Of a DNA stretch of 6,648 nt, positions 1 to 6,154 are shown one piece after another. The notes under the pieces are model-generated. The model was not told where the DNA came from. It saw only the letters and a program-made list of their open reading frames with translations, and did no database searches. Numbering within the stretch: position 1 is the first letter of the stretch; the number at the start of each line of letters is the position of its first letter. A program made the position numbers and the translations under genes. The DNA lies in contig CAMGCA010000120.1 in NCBI GenBank assembly GCA_946011705.1, positions 1-6,648 of the forward strand, read 5' to 3'. The stretch is from an uncultured Clostridia bacterium. Its GTDB lineage: Bacteria > Bacillota > Clostridia > Oscillospirales > Oscillospiraceae.

Positions 1-133
1 ATCCATAGCTGGTAATCAATTTTCCGTTGTCGGTCTTTTGGGGATTTGCCACATAATCAATGATGTCGCTGATTGCCTGACTTTCGGTGCGGCCCTTGCC
101 GATATGCAGAGGCATGATGCGTGTGGTTGCCAT
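1..133 (-). CDS. Relaxase / mobilization nuclease (MobA/VirD2-like), N-terminal 44 residues, runs off the left edge
   Basis: The relaxase nicks one strand at the element's oriT and pilots it into the recipient. Reading leftward from the ATG at 133-131, the frame stays open to base 1 and encodes a protein starting MATTRIMPLHIGKGRTESQA, followed by an AISDIIDYVANPQKT stretch. That opening is the characteristic start of relaxases from Tn1549/CTn-type elements of Clostridia (VirD2-like relaxase family). An AAAGGAGG ribosome site lies about 10 bases upstream and fixes the start. None of the catalytic motifs (tyrosine, histidine triad) fall inside the window, so activity cannot be judged. In related elements mobC normally comes shortly before this gene; here about 2.4 kb of accessory genes and a terminator-like hairpin separate them. 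The family call is from memory of homologous N-termini, not from a search. Confidence 0.82.
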   Translation of the reverse strand, partial: MATTRIMPLHIGKGRTESQAISDIIDYVANPQKTDNGKLITSYG

Positions 134-150
134 AGGGGAAGCCTCCTTTC

Positions 151-184
151 CAAAAGAAAAGGACAGCTGTGTGAGCTGTCCTTT
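151..184 (-). terminator. Rho-independent terminator-like hairpin between the 142-residue gene and the relaxase
   Basis: On the minus strand a perfect 11-bp stem (AAAGGACAGCT pairing with AGCTGTCCTTT, 184-174 and 168-158) encloses a 5-base loop. It is followed by TCTTTT. It begins 2 bases after the stop codon of the upstream gene and ends about 25 bases before the relaxase ATG. The T-run is interrupted by one C, so termination may be partial. Confidence 0.7.
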
Positions 185-186
185 GG

Positions 187-615
187 TTAATCTAAATTTT
201 CAACAGGCTGCTGTGCTTTTAAGAGTGCAATCCGTTTGGTATCCACAAAATGAGTTGCATACCATTTCTCAATTTCGAGATTCCCCCATTTGCTGAACGG
301 AAGCGCAATCACCCGCTTGTGTCCCTGCCCATTTTTCTTTTTCACGCCCCATTGTTTATAATAGCAGAAAGACGGCTTCAGGCCGGTTTTCCCTGCATAT
401 ACCCGGATCTGTCGCATGATGAAAGAGAGCTTACGCAGGTTGGCAGTGCAGACCCGTTCCAGATAGTCCACCCGTCCGAACCGCCAGTCCTCATACTTCT
501 GCCTGGGGAGGACCCCAACCTCCATCAGCACATCTACGGGAGCTGCATAACCGCGCCGCTGGCACTGGTGATAGACCGATGAATGTACTTTCCCAATCAG
601 TTCCTTTTCATTCAT
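187..615 (-). CDS. Conserved hypothetical protein, 142 residues, downstream partner of the YhcG-type nuclease
   Basis: I do not recognise a named function. The protein is soluble and basic, with no signal peptide or membrane segment. The N-terminal half carries a YEDWRFGRVDYLERVC motif (about residues 41-56) and an LRKLSFIMRQIRVYA helix (about 60-74). The middle is lysine- and aromatic-rich (KPSFCYYKQWGVKKK), and the C-terminal part has LPFSKWGNLEIEKWYATHFV. I recall similar WRFGRVxYLERVC proteins as uncharacterised proteins in other bacteria, so the family seems conserved, but this is memory and not a search. Its ATG (615-613) lies inside the end of the nuclease gene, which stops at 608, an 8-base overlap that suggests translational coupling. 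The frameshift in the nuclease gene may therefore reduce its expression. A terminator-like hairpin follows directly. A nucleic-acid-binding partner of the nuclease is possible but only inferred from position and charge. Confidence 0.75.
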   Translation of the reverse strand: MNEKELIGKVHSSVYHQCQRRGYAAPVDVLMEVGVLPRQKYEDWRFGRVDYLERVCTANLRKLSFIMRQIRVYAGKTGLKPSFCYYKQWGVKKKNGQGHKRVIALPFSKWGNLEIEKWYATHFVDTKRIALLKAQQPVENLD

Positions 616-1647
616 GGCCGCCTTCTTTCTTTTCGTGCCAGTTTATCAAGACAGCCTCCACCTGGGCGATCAGCTGTTCTTTGTCGGGCATATAGAGGAC
701 GTAGCGGGACGCGAAAATATTATTGGAAAGGCCGCCCAAGGCATATTCCGCCGCGATGCTGTTTTTTTCCGTACAGAGGATAATACCGATAGGCGGGTTA
801 TCGTCAGGGTCGTTGACTTCTGCCGCATAGTAGTTTAAGTACATATTGAGCTGACCGGCAGCCTCTGGTGTCAGTTTTTTCGTTTTCAGTTCAATCAGTA
901 CATAAGCACGGAGAATTTTGTTGTAAAATACCATGTCCACATAGTAGTGGGTATTGTTCAGGGTCACGCGCTGCTGGGTTCCAACAAACATGAAGCCCCG
1001 TCCAAGTTCCAAAAGAAACTTTTCAATCTGTACGACAAGAGCTTTTTCCAAATCGCTTTCCAATATGGGTTTGTTCTCCGGCACACCCAAAAACTCGAAC
1101 ACATAGGGATCACGGATGATGTCAGCTGGCTGATTGATTTCAATCCCTTTCTGCGCCAGAGAGAGGACCTTTTCTTTATTCACAGCTCCGCTGGAAAGTA
1201 GCAGCCGTTCATACAGCGAGCTGTCAATCTGCCGTTTCAGCTCCCGAACTGACCAGCCCGAATTGATAGATTCTTTCTCGTAAAAGCTGCGTTTGTTCTC
1301 ATCCGTAATACTCAAAAGTTCACAGTATGAGACCAGGACAATTTGCCAGACACTGTCTGGCATTTTTCATAAGCAAGATAAAATGCCCGCATATTTTGCA
1401 AATTAGAACGAGAAAAACCTTTTCCAAACTCCCGTGTCAGCTCTTTGGAAAGTTCCCTTAAGGTTTGTTTTCCATAATCTGCGCGAATCTGATTTTGCTG
1501 TTCATACTCCACGATAATCCGGCCAATGTTCCAATAGGTTGTCAAAAGCTGCGTATTAACCTGTTGTGCAACATTTTTTCTGGCATTCTCCAGCAGCTCT
1601 CGGATTTCCAAAATCATGGAGTTGTTTGGCGTTAATTGATTTCCCAT
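608..1647 (-). pseudogene. YhcG/DUF1016 family PD-(D/E)XK nuclease, split by a one-base frameshift
   Basis: Two overlapping frames together make one protein of about 346 residues, the usual size for YhcG. The first (1647-1312) is the DUF1016 N-terminal domain, with LLTTYWNIGRIIVEYE and FSRSNLQNMRAFYLAYEKC. It ends in ...GKLSWSHTVNF and a stop. The second frame gives the continuation expected for the family, YCELLSITDENKRSFYEKE. Inserting one T after the CAT codon at 1329-1327 would restore SWSHYCELLSI, so a single base appears to be missing there. The second part holds the nuclease core: VDMVFYN, then the IELK strand. The likely catalytic residues are D (codon 937-935), E (892-890) and K (886-884). 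The helix after it, AAGQLNMYLNYYA, is typical of the family. Catalytic residues look intact. The internal ATG at 1363 has no ribosome site, so separate expression of the nuclease half is unlikely. The first ATG (1647) has a strong AAAGGAGG and its own promoter. Proteins of this family are often seen beside restriction or defence genes; its role here is inferred. A sequencing error is the main alternative to a real pseudogene. Confidence 0.85.
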
Positions 1648-1687
1648 ACACGCCCTCCTTTATCTAAAACTATCCGCACTCGGCGGC

Positions 1688-1699
1688 AGAATATATTCT
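1688..1699. promoter_or_regulatory. 12-bp perfect palindrome at the expected start site of the nuclease promoter; possible operator
   Basis: AGAATATATTCT is its own reverse complement and lies 5 to 16 bases after the -10 box of the promoter at 1733-1705, covering the expected transcription start. A repressor site is possible, but the surroundings are A+T-rich, where short palindromes arise by chance. Confidence 0.3.
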
Positions 1700-1704
1700 T
1701 ATAT

Positions 1705-1733
1705 AGTATATCCTATTTTTTAGGGAAAGTAAA
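1705..1733 (-). promoter_or_regulatory. Sigma-A-type promoter for the nuclease gene
   Basis: On the minus strand, -35 TTTACT (1733-1728), a 17-base spacer and -10 TATACT (1710-1705) lie in a distinctly A+T-rich gap between the membrane-protein gene and the nuclease gene. The -10 matches 5 of 6 consensus bases and the -35 matches 4 of 6. It would start transcription near 1698, about 50 bases before the nuclease ATG at 1647. Confidence 0.6.
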
Positions 1734-1752
1734 ATAACATCAGTGGCATATT

Positions 1753-2064
1753 TTATCCATAAACCAAATCCTGAATGGCAAACTTCAAGTCCTGTACCTT
1801 GCCCAGCAGCCAGATAGCAGCCATTGGCAGACCAAACGGACTGATAAGAAATGCCATCACCAGCAGGATAATGCCGTTTTGCAGGGAACAGGTCAGCAGA
1901 ACCGCCACGCCCAGCAGGGCGATTACCATGCTGATAAGCCCCAGCACCAGACCGGAAATATAGACGATCCCCACACAAATCCAAACGAACAGGGTCAGCG
2001 CCAGAATTACCGGAGCTACCACGATCTTCAACAGCAGTTTCAGAATAAGCCAAATCACCCTCAT
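1753..2064 (-). CDS. CD1845-like small integral membrane protein, 103 residues
   Basis: The protein is almost entirely hydrophobic. Two or three membrane segments are visible at roughly residues 4-25, 27-56 and 63-87, with an SPFGLPM motif in the last one and a short amphipathic end, VQDLKFAIQDLVYG. This layout, with a late SP(F/Y)GLPM motif, matches what I remember of the CD1845 family carried by clostridial conjugative elements; its biochemical role is unknown. I chose the ATG at 2064-2062 over an in-frame upstream ATG at 2103. The later ATG has a near-ideal GGAGG site 6 bases upstream, and it overlaps the previous stop as ATGA (stop 2063-2061). The longer form would put a hydrophilic extension before the membrane segment. 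It is cotranscribed and probably translationally coupled with the gene before it. Confidence 0.72.
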   Translation of the reverse strand: MRVIWLILKLLLKIVVAPVILALTLFVWICVGIVYISGLVLGLISMVIALLGVAVLLTCSLQNGIILLVMAFLISPFGLPMAAIWLLGKVQDLKFAIQDLVYG

Positions 2065-2366
2065 GTTTCTTCCTCCTCCCATTGTTTCCGAAAGCTCTGG
2101 CAAAGAAGTTCCGCCTGTTTTTCATCTTCTTCCGTTACTTCCCGGCGGCCTTTGGTCAGCTTCATCACCTCGTAGCCGCTATAATCGGAAAGCAGCACTT
2201 CAAACAGCTCGTCCGGTGTCCGGCTGAGAAGTCCGTCCACACAATAGCGGGAATCCCCATTCCACGTTACACGGAGATACCCATTCCTGCAAGGAAGAAC
2301 TTCTTCCTCCAGATCACAGGACAGATAATCCTGAAATATCTCCAGCACTTTTTCAAAGGTTTTCAT
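2061..2366 (-). CDS. Small acidic protein of unknown function, 101 residues
   Basis: I cannot assign a function. The sequence is a compact acidic protein: an N-terminal helix (KTFEKVLEIFQDYLSCD), a glycine/aromatic β-like middle (CRNGYLRVTWNGDSRYCVDG), then LSRTPDELFEVLLSDYSGYEVMKLTKGRREVTEEDEKQAELLCQSF in pieces that look helical. No signal peptide or membrane segment is seen. Proteins with the same start and an LxxTPxxLFxxLL block occur, as I recall, in clostridial conjugative elements. The start at 2366 has an AAGGAG site about 10 bases upstream. A promoter sits just ahead, and the gene ends in a 4-base ATGA overlap with the CD1845-like membrane protein, so the two form a pair. It could be a cytoplasmic partner of that membrane protein; this is inference from coupling only. 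Confidence 0.7.
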   Translation of the reverse strand: MKTFEKVLEIFQDYLSCDLEEEVLPCRNGYLRVTWNGDSRYCVDGLLSRTPDELFEVLLSDYSGYEVMKLTKGRREVTEEDEKQAELLCQSFRKQWEEEET

Positions 2367-2406
2367 CTATTCTCAACTCCTTTGCAGCAATCTGTTTTCT
2401 ATCCAT

Positions 2407-2435
2407 ATTATCCTGCCGGTACAGCCAAAAGGCAA
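2407..2435 (-). promoter_or_regulatory. Sigma-A-type promoter for the 101-residue/CD1845-like gene pair
   Basis: Minus-strand -35 TTGCCT (2435-2430), spacer of 17 bases, -10 GATAAT (2412-2407). It lies immediately after the mobC terminator, as expected for a fresh transcription start, and about 40 bases before the ATG at 2366. Confidence 0.6.
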
Positions 2436-2445
2436 GGATACGGGC

Positions 2446-2499
2446 AAAAAGAAAAAGCGGAGGAAGGCGCGGCGAAAAGAACGCCGTTCCTCCCTCCGC
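2446..2499 (-). terminator. Strong Rho-independent terminator after mobC
   Basis: On the minus strand GCGGAGGGAGG pairs with CCTTCCTCCGC (2499 to 2457, one G-U pair), and an inner CGGCG/CGCCG pair extends the stem. It is followed by TTTTTCTTTTT. It starts 21 bases after the mobC stop codon. It marks the end of the helicase-DUF3849-mobC operon and separates it from the accessory genes. Confidence 0.88.
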
Positions 2500-2519
2500 A
2501 GATGGGGTAACTGTTCCTG

Positions 2520-2864
2520 TTACGAAAGTTTGGAGAGCCGGGTCAGTATCTCCTTAACGCCGTCCCATAACTGTTCTTGCCGCTGGGATATATCCTCCAG
2601 ATCGGCATCGTAGATACGCCCGGTTTCATGCACCTTGCGGGTCAGCTGATTCAAGTTGTTGCTGCTCCGGCGCAGCAGGGATACCAGTTCCTTCAGCTCC
2701 GGCAAATCCAGCTGCACCACATAGCCGTCCACAGCCATTTTCCGCAGATAGGCGCTCAGGTTTTTTGTCCCAAACTGCGCCATTTTCTGTTGAATCAACT
2801 CCATTTCATCAGCGGATACCCAAAACAGAACCGGCACATCCCGCTTGCGCTTGAGGCTGCTCAT
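2520..2864 (-). CDS. mobC: MobC-like plasmid mobilization relaxosome protein, 114 residues
   Basis: MobC-type proteins bind near oriT and help the relaxase open and nick the DNA. Residues 1-50 (KRKRDVPVLFWVSADEMELI, then FGTKNLSAYLRKMAVDGY) look like the ribbon-helix-helix type DNA-binding start common in this family: a short strand, then two helices, with the conserved N-LSAYLRKMA motif. Residues 53-113 form a helical tail containing LKELVSLLRRSSNNLNQLTRKV, a hallmark of relaxosome accessory proteins, and a final amphipathic helix. Length is normal and no break is seen. The ATG (2864-2862) overlaps the previous stop as ATGA, so translation is probably coupled to the DUF3849 gene. A strong terminator follows. 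Unusually for the type, the relaxase is not the next gene; it begins about 2.4 kb further on. Confidence 0.88.
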   Translation of the reverse strand: MSSLKRKRDVPVLFWVSADEMELIQQKMAQFGTKNLSAYLRKMAVDGYVVQLDLPELKELVSLLRRSSNNLNQLTRKVHETGRIYDADLEDISQRQEQLWDGVKEILTRLSKLS

Positions 2865-3667
2865 CGCTCCGGCTCCCGTTTCTTCGGGGCGGCAGGCTTA
2901 CGGGCAGGCGGTTCCTGTCTGAGCTTTTGCAGGACAGAGCTTTTCTGCTGTTCCTGCATGGCTTTTCTGGCCTGTCTGGTAAACAGGTCGATCAGACCGG
3001 GATTGACCCCATCCACAACCAGATAGGCACAGTGGCGGGAAGCACCGCTGTCCTCCGGCATGGGAATGGTTTTTGCCCAGGCTTTGTTATCCTGAGAGAT
3101 ACGCCCGTCATGGTTCTTGTGCTGGATGGTGTTGGCAAGAATAAACTGTACCCGTTCCGTCCCGAACTTTTCCAGCACATCTTTGACCGCCGCCTCCGTA
3201 TCCAGCCGGTTCTCTGCATAGTGAGCGCTGATGGCCTGTTCAATGGCTTCTTTGCAGGCGCTGTTTGCCTGATAAGAACGGTTATATTGTGCCATCTCTC
3301 CATGCTCGGACGCATAGGCGGCAGAATGGGGGTAGAGAGGGGCAGTCCGTAATTCTTCCTGCGCCCTGCACACATCATCGGCACGGTTTTCAATGCTGTC
3401 CCGGATCACATCCATGTAGCCGGTCTCCAGCTTTTCAAAGTAACGGTACACATCCGCCAGCGGCGAGGGAGAATCCAAAAGCGCCTGGGCCTGCGCGTCG
3501 GTCAGCTCCAGCTGCTCCATCGCCATCACAATGTCCTCCCGGACCGTGTACTCATAGGTGTGGTGCAGGATTTCCTCCGGGGGCTGGCTTTTCAGCCAGT
3601 CCCGGTAGTTGTCCTGTTCAGCGGCCATCTTTTCATAGAGAGCCGTATTCAGATCGTTGGTATTCAT
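2861..3667 (-). CDS. DUF3848/DUF3849 domain protein of conjugative elements, 268 residues
   Basis: Function is unknown; the family is a regular neighbour of the large SNF2-type helicase and mobC in clostridial conjugative elements. Residues about 3-95 match the DUF3848 pattern (LNTALYEKMAAEQDNYRDWL, PEEILHHTYEYTVREDI). Residues about 110-205 match DUF3849 (LYPHSAAYASEHGEM, a YNRSYQANSACKEAI segment, FILANTIQHKNHDGRIS and NKAWAKTIPMP). The C-terminal 40 residues are rich in Q, K, P and R and probably disordered. The ATG (3667-3665) is one base after the helicase stop and has a GGAGG site 9 bases upstream inside the helicase gene's end, which decides this start. No frame break is seen. A role in DNA processing during transfer is inferred from the neighbourhood alone. 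Confidence 0.85.
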   Translation of the reverse strand: MNTNDLNTALYEKMAAEQDNYRDWLKSQPPEEILHHTYEYTVREDIVMAMEQLELTDAQAQALLDSPSPLADVYRYFEKLETGYMDVIRDSIENRADDVCRAQEELRTAPLYPHSAAYASEHGEMAQYNRSYQANSACKEAIEQAISAHYAENRLDTEAAVKDVLEKFGTERVQFILANTIQHKNHDGRISQDNKAWAKTIPMPEDSGASRHCAYLVVDGVNPGLIDLFTRQARKAMQEQQKSSVLQKLRQEPPARKPAAPKKREPER

Positions 3668-3668
3668 G

Positions 3669-5156
3669 TTATCGTACCTCCTCGTGTTGTTTCGGTTTCT
3701 TTTCAGGGCTGCGGGGCGGCACCGGGCGCTTCAAGCTGTCCAGCACCGAAGGCCGCGCACTCTTGGCAACCACAGTTTCCGGCGTAGATTGTCCTTTGCC
3801 GTCAATGTTCAGCAGCGTGTCCAGTTCCACCAGACGGGCGGACTTGACCCGCAGATTGTCCTCAAAGGGGAAAGGCTTTCCTACTTCCTCCTTGGCTGCG
3901 GCCTGCTGCTGGTAAAGGTTCTCCAGCTGGTTTTTGACCGCTTCCAGACGCTGGGGCATTTGCGCCAGTGCATTGTCGATACGGGTTAGGTTGCCGCGTG
4001 GGTCTGTACCCAGGGTTGCCCGATGGGTCATTTGCCCTTTCAGCAGGAGCGTATATTCCTGTTTCCACGCTTGAAATTCCACCGACATAGTGAATCCCCG
4101 GTAACTGCCGATCTGCACCGGATCGGAGGTTTTGACCTCCTTGCAGGCATCCAGCAGGGCTGCACCGGCATTTTCTTTGTCGGTCAGCACATCGCCCCGG
4201 ATCTCCATACCGGCAAAGCTGTCCTCTGGGTGTGGGTGGGCAGCCAGTGTTTCCAAATCGGCTTCAAAGCCCTGGATATACCCCTTGTTGGTTTCAATTT
4301 CCTGCGGAAAGTATTTGAGCAGCTGATCCTCTAGGCGGTACTGCTTGCTCTGGTGGTCGGCTTTCATCAGCTTCAGACGCGCAACCTCCACATCCAAATC
4401 CATGCGCTCCTTGATACGGGGGTCTCCGGCGCACAGGGCCTTGATCTCGGCAAAGGACAGCGCCGTTTCGTCCACATCATCGCAGGAGCGGACCGGCGAT
4501 TTAGAGGTCATAATCTGGCTGATGAATTTCTGCTTGTTTTCCACCGTCTGCCAGAGATACGCGTCAAAAGTCCCCTCGGTAACATAGCGGTACACATGGA
4601 CAAGAGGATTCTGGTTGCCCTGACGCTCAATGCGGCCTTTACGCTGGGCAAGGTCTCCGGGCCGCCACGGGCAGTCCAGATCATGCAGCGCCACAAGGCG
4701 GTCCTGCACATTGGTTCCCGCGCCCATTTTTTGCGTACTTCCTAAGAGGACACGCACCTGCCCGGTACGGACTTTAGAGAACAGTTCTTTTTTCCGCACC
4801 TCCGTATTGGCTTCGTGGATAAAGGCGATCTGGCCGGCGGGCATCCCCTGGGCGATGAGTTTCTGCCGGATGTCCTCATAAACGGTAAAGGCAGGCTCCG
4901 GCTTGTCTAACGGTATGGCATCTTCCAGCGCGTGCAGGGTAGGATTATCCATCGCCTTTGCCGCTTTCCTGGAAGAAGCCGCCTGCTGGGGAGTGGAAAT
5001 ATCGCAGAACACCAGCTGGGTCAGCTTATCCGCGTCCCCATCCCGCCAGATCTGCATGATATTATCCACGCACTGATTGACCTTGGTGCCGGGTTCGTCG
5101 GGCAGCAGCTGGTTGATGATGCGCTGGTCCAGACCCAGCTTGCGGCCATCCGAGGT
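3669..5156 (-). pseudogene. 3' exon of the SNF2-family helicase (C-terminal helicase lobe and tail, 495 residues), cut off from its upstream half
   Basis: This is the C-terminal part of the very large methylase/SNF2-type helicase of clostridial conjugative elements. The exon begins TSDGRKLGLDQ directly after the intron 3' end. It keeps the second RecA-like lobe: FIHEANTEVRKKELF, motif V GSTQKMGAGTN (exon residues about 139-149) and motif VI QRKGRIERQG (about 171-180). The family's long tail follows (TSKSPVRSCDDVDETALSFA, a coiled-coil rich central part, and LLNIDGKG). The frame is open to the TAA at 3671-3669. A GTG at 5069 lies in frame but lacks a convincing ribosome site. Motifs I-III (Walker A and DExx box), which should be encoded upstream of this exon, are absent from the window. 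As it stands the piece cannot be a working ATPase, unless an intact copy of the missing region exists and the assembly is wrong. Confidence 0.85.
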
Positions 5157-5245
5157 GTCGGGTAGGATACCGGCGAGGTAGCCGAAGCCCCTTTTCCGTT
5201 ATCCCCCCTCGGAACCGGACTTGATACTTTCGCATCATCCGGCTC
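5157..5245 (-). ncRNA. Group II intron domains V and VI with 3' splice site
   Basis: Domain V occupies 5245-5212 and is exactly 34 bases. GAGCCGGA pairs with UCCGGUUC, an AG bulge follows the inner stem UGAUGC/GUAUCA, and the loop is GAAA. The AGC catalytic triad is at 5244-5242. Domain VI follows: a GGG/CCC base, then GGAUA and CGG pairing with CCG and GUAUCC, capped by a UUCG hairpin. The A at 5163 can bulge and lies 7 bases from the proposed intron end ...CCGAC (5157), the usual spacing for a branch point. This places the 3' splice junction at 5157/5156 and leaves the exon in phase 0 at the TSDGRK codons. An alternative end at 5162 (...CCTAC) is less consistent with the branch geometry and the expected exon sequence. 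Pairings were made by eye. Confidence 0.85.
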
Positions 5246-6154
5246 CCCAGTAGTTTCATTTCAAGAACGTACATTTAATCTTCCATTGTGGATAGCTGAG
5301 TGGCATTCCCGACATACCACCAGCGTTTTTCTCTGCCGCGCGGCCATAATCTGAACCCAGACCGGCGGCGCAGACTTTCCTTTGACCTTTAAGTCCGCCA
5401 ACTTGCGGATATGATGCACTTCAATATCTTTTCTGCTCCCACACAACTCACAAGTATCCGCTGTCAACCGTTTAATGAGTTCTGTGCGCCCGCCATACAC
5501 CTTGTAGGGCTTGTCCTCTATGACAGCTTTACGTTTATGGACCAGTGAAATCCCTCCCCAGGTAGCCACTAATGGCTTTCTGCCGGGGCGCTCCACAACT
5601 ACTTGCAGACAAGGGACCGTTTTCCCGCTTGTGCTTGTGGTTGTAGTTTTATATTTTGCCTTTTGCTTGTTGATAGATGACCGATGCTTGCAAGCCAAGG
5701 TTTTCAGCAAAGAGGTTTCCATTATCCAGTAGAGTTTGGAGAACCACGATAGATTTTGAGCCAGAACATAGTACTGCACCAACCCTCTATATTCCTGCTG
5801 AAACCTTTGGACGATAGAGAAATCATCATCGTGAAGCAACGCATTTCTGTGGGTCACTTTTCCATTTCGCATAAACGACCTGCATTTATCCTCAATCACC
5901 CTCGCCGGGACAAGCAACGCGATAGCACCATTAGCGCCTCTGCGTCCTTTGGGGTCGATATAATCGTTGCATCGCTGTGCCTTAATTTCATAACCGAGGA
6001 ATTTCGCTGCTTGGCTGCTGGCATTGGTAATCAATGTCTTTTCCTCTGAGAGTTCCAAATTAAGCTCTCGCTTTAAGAAATCGTGCATTTCTGCCTTGAT
6101 TTTCTCCGCATCAGCTTTTGAACCAGTGAATCCAATGAGGAAGTCATCAGCGTA
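5157..6154 (-). mobile_element. 3' half of a group II intron inserted in the helicase gene; 5' half missing
   Basis: The remnant comprises the C-terminal half of the intron-encoded protein (about 6154-5261), a 15-base gap, then domains V and VI (5245-5157). Domains I-IV, including the GUGYG 5' end and the exon-binding sites, are not present: upstream of about 6152 the sequence is helicase coding sequence. A lone 3' half cannot self-splice. The intron is noticeably less G+C-rich than the helicase exon downstream of it, in line with separate origin. The orientation matches the host gene, as needed for splicing from its mRNA before the deletion. Confidence 0.85.

Noticed and set aside
158..184. 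The hairpin before the relaxase as an oriT inverted repeat
   Set aside because: No recognisable nick-region sequence beside it, and the T-rich tail right after a stop codon fits a terminator better; kept only as an alternative.
250..582. A 110-residue open frame on the plus strand
   Set aside because: Antisense to the 142-residue gene; no ribosome site and no recognisable family.
1670..2125. A 151-residue open frame on the minus strand
   Set aside because: It lies across the CD1845-like gene in another frame. Its G- and R-rich composition has no recognisable domain, and the competing frame has a coupled start with a strong ribosome site and clear membrane segments.
2353..2406. Short minus-strand frame of 17 codons starting MDRKQIAAKELR and overlapping the start of the 101-residue gene
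   Set aside because: Its ATG (2406-2404) directly abuts the proposed -10 box, so it would lie upstream of the transcription start. It is out of frame with the real gene. Possibly a fossil of a gene start, but not supportable.
3265..3915. A 216-residue open frame on the plus strand
   Set aside because: Antisense to the DUF3849 gene and helicase 3' exon; rich in P, S, R and C, as expected from the complement of a G+C-rich gene, with no domain.
3669..5069. A separate 466-residue gene starting at a GTG at 5069
   Set aside because: The frame continues upstream through conserved helicase sequence (TSDGRKLGLDQ) to 5156, and no convincing ribosome site precedes the GTG; it is the helicase 3' exon.
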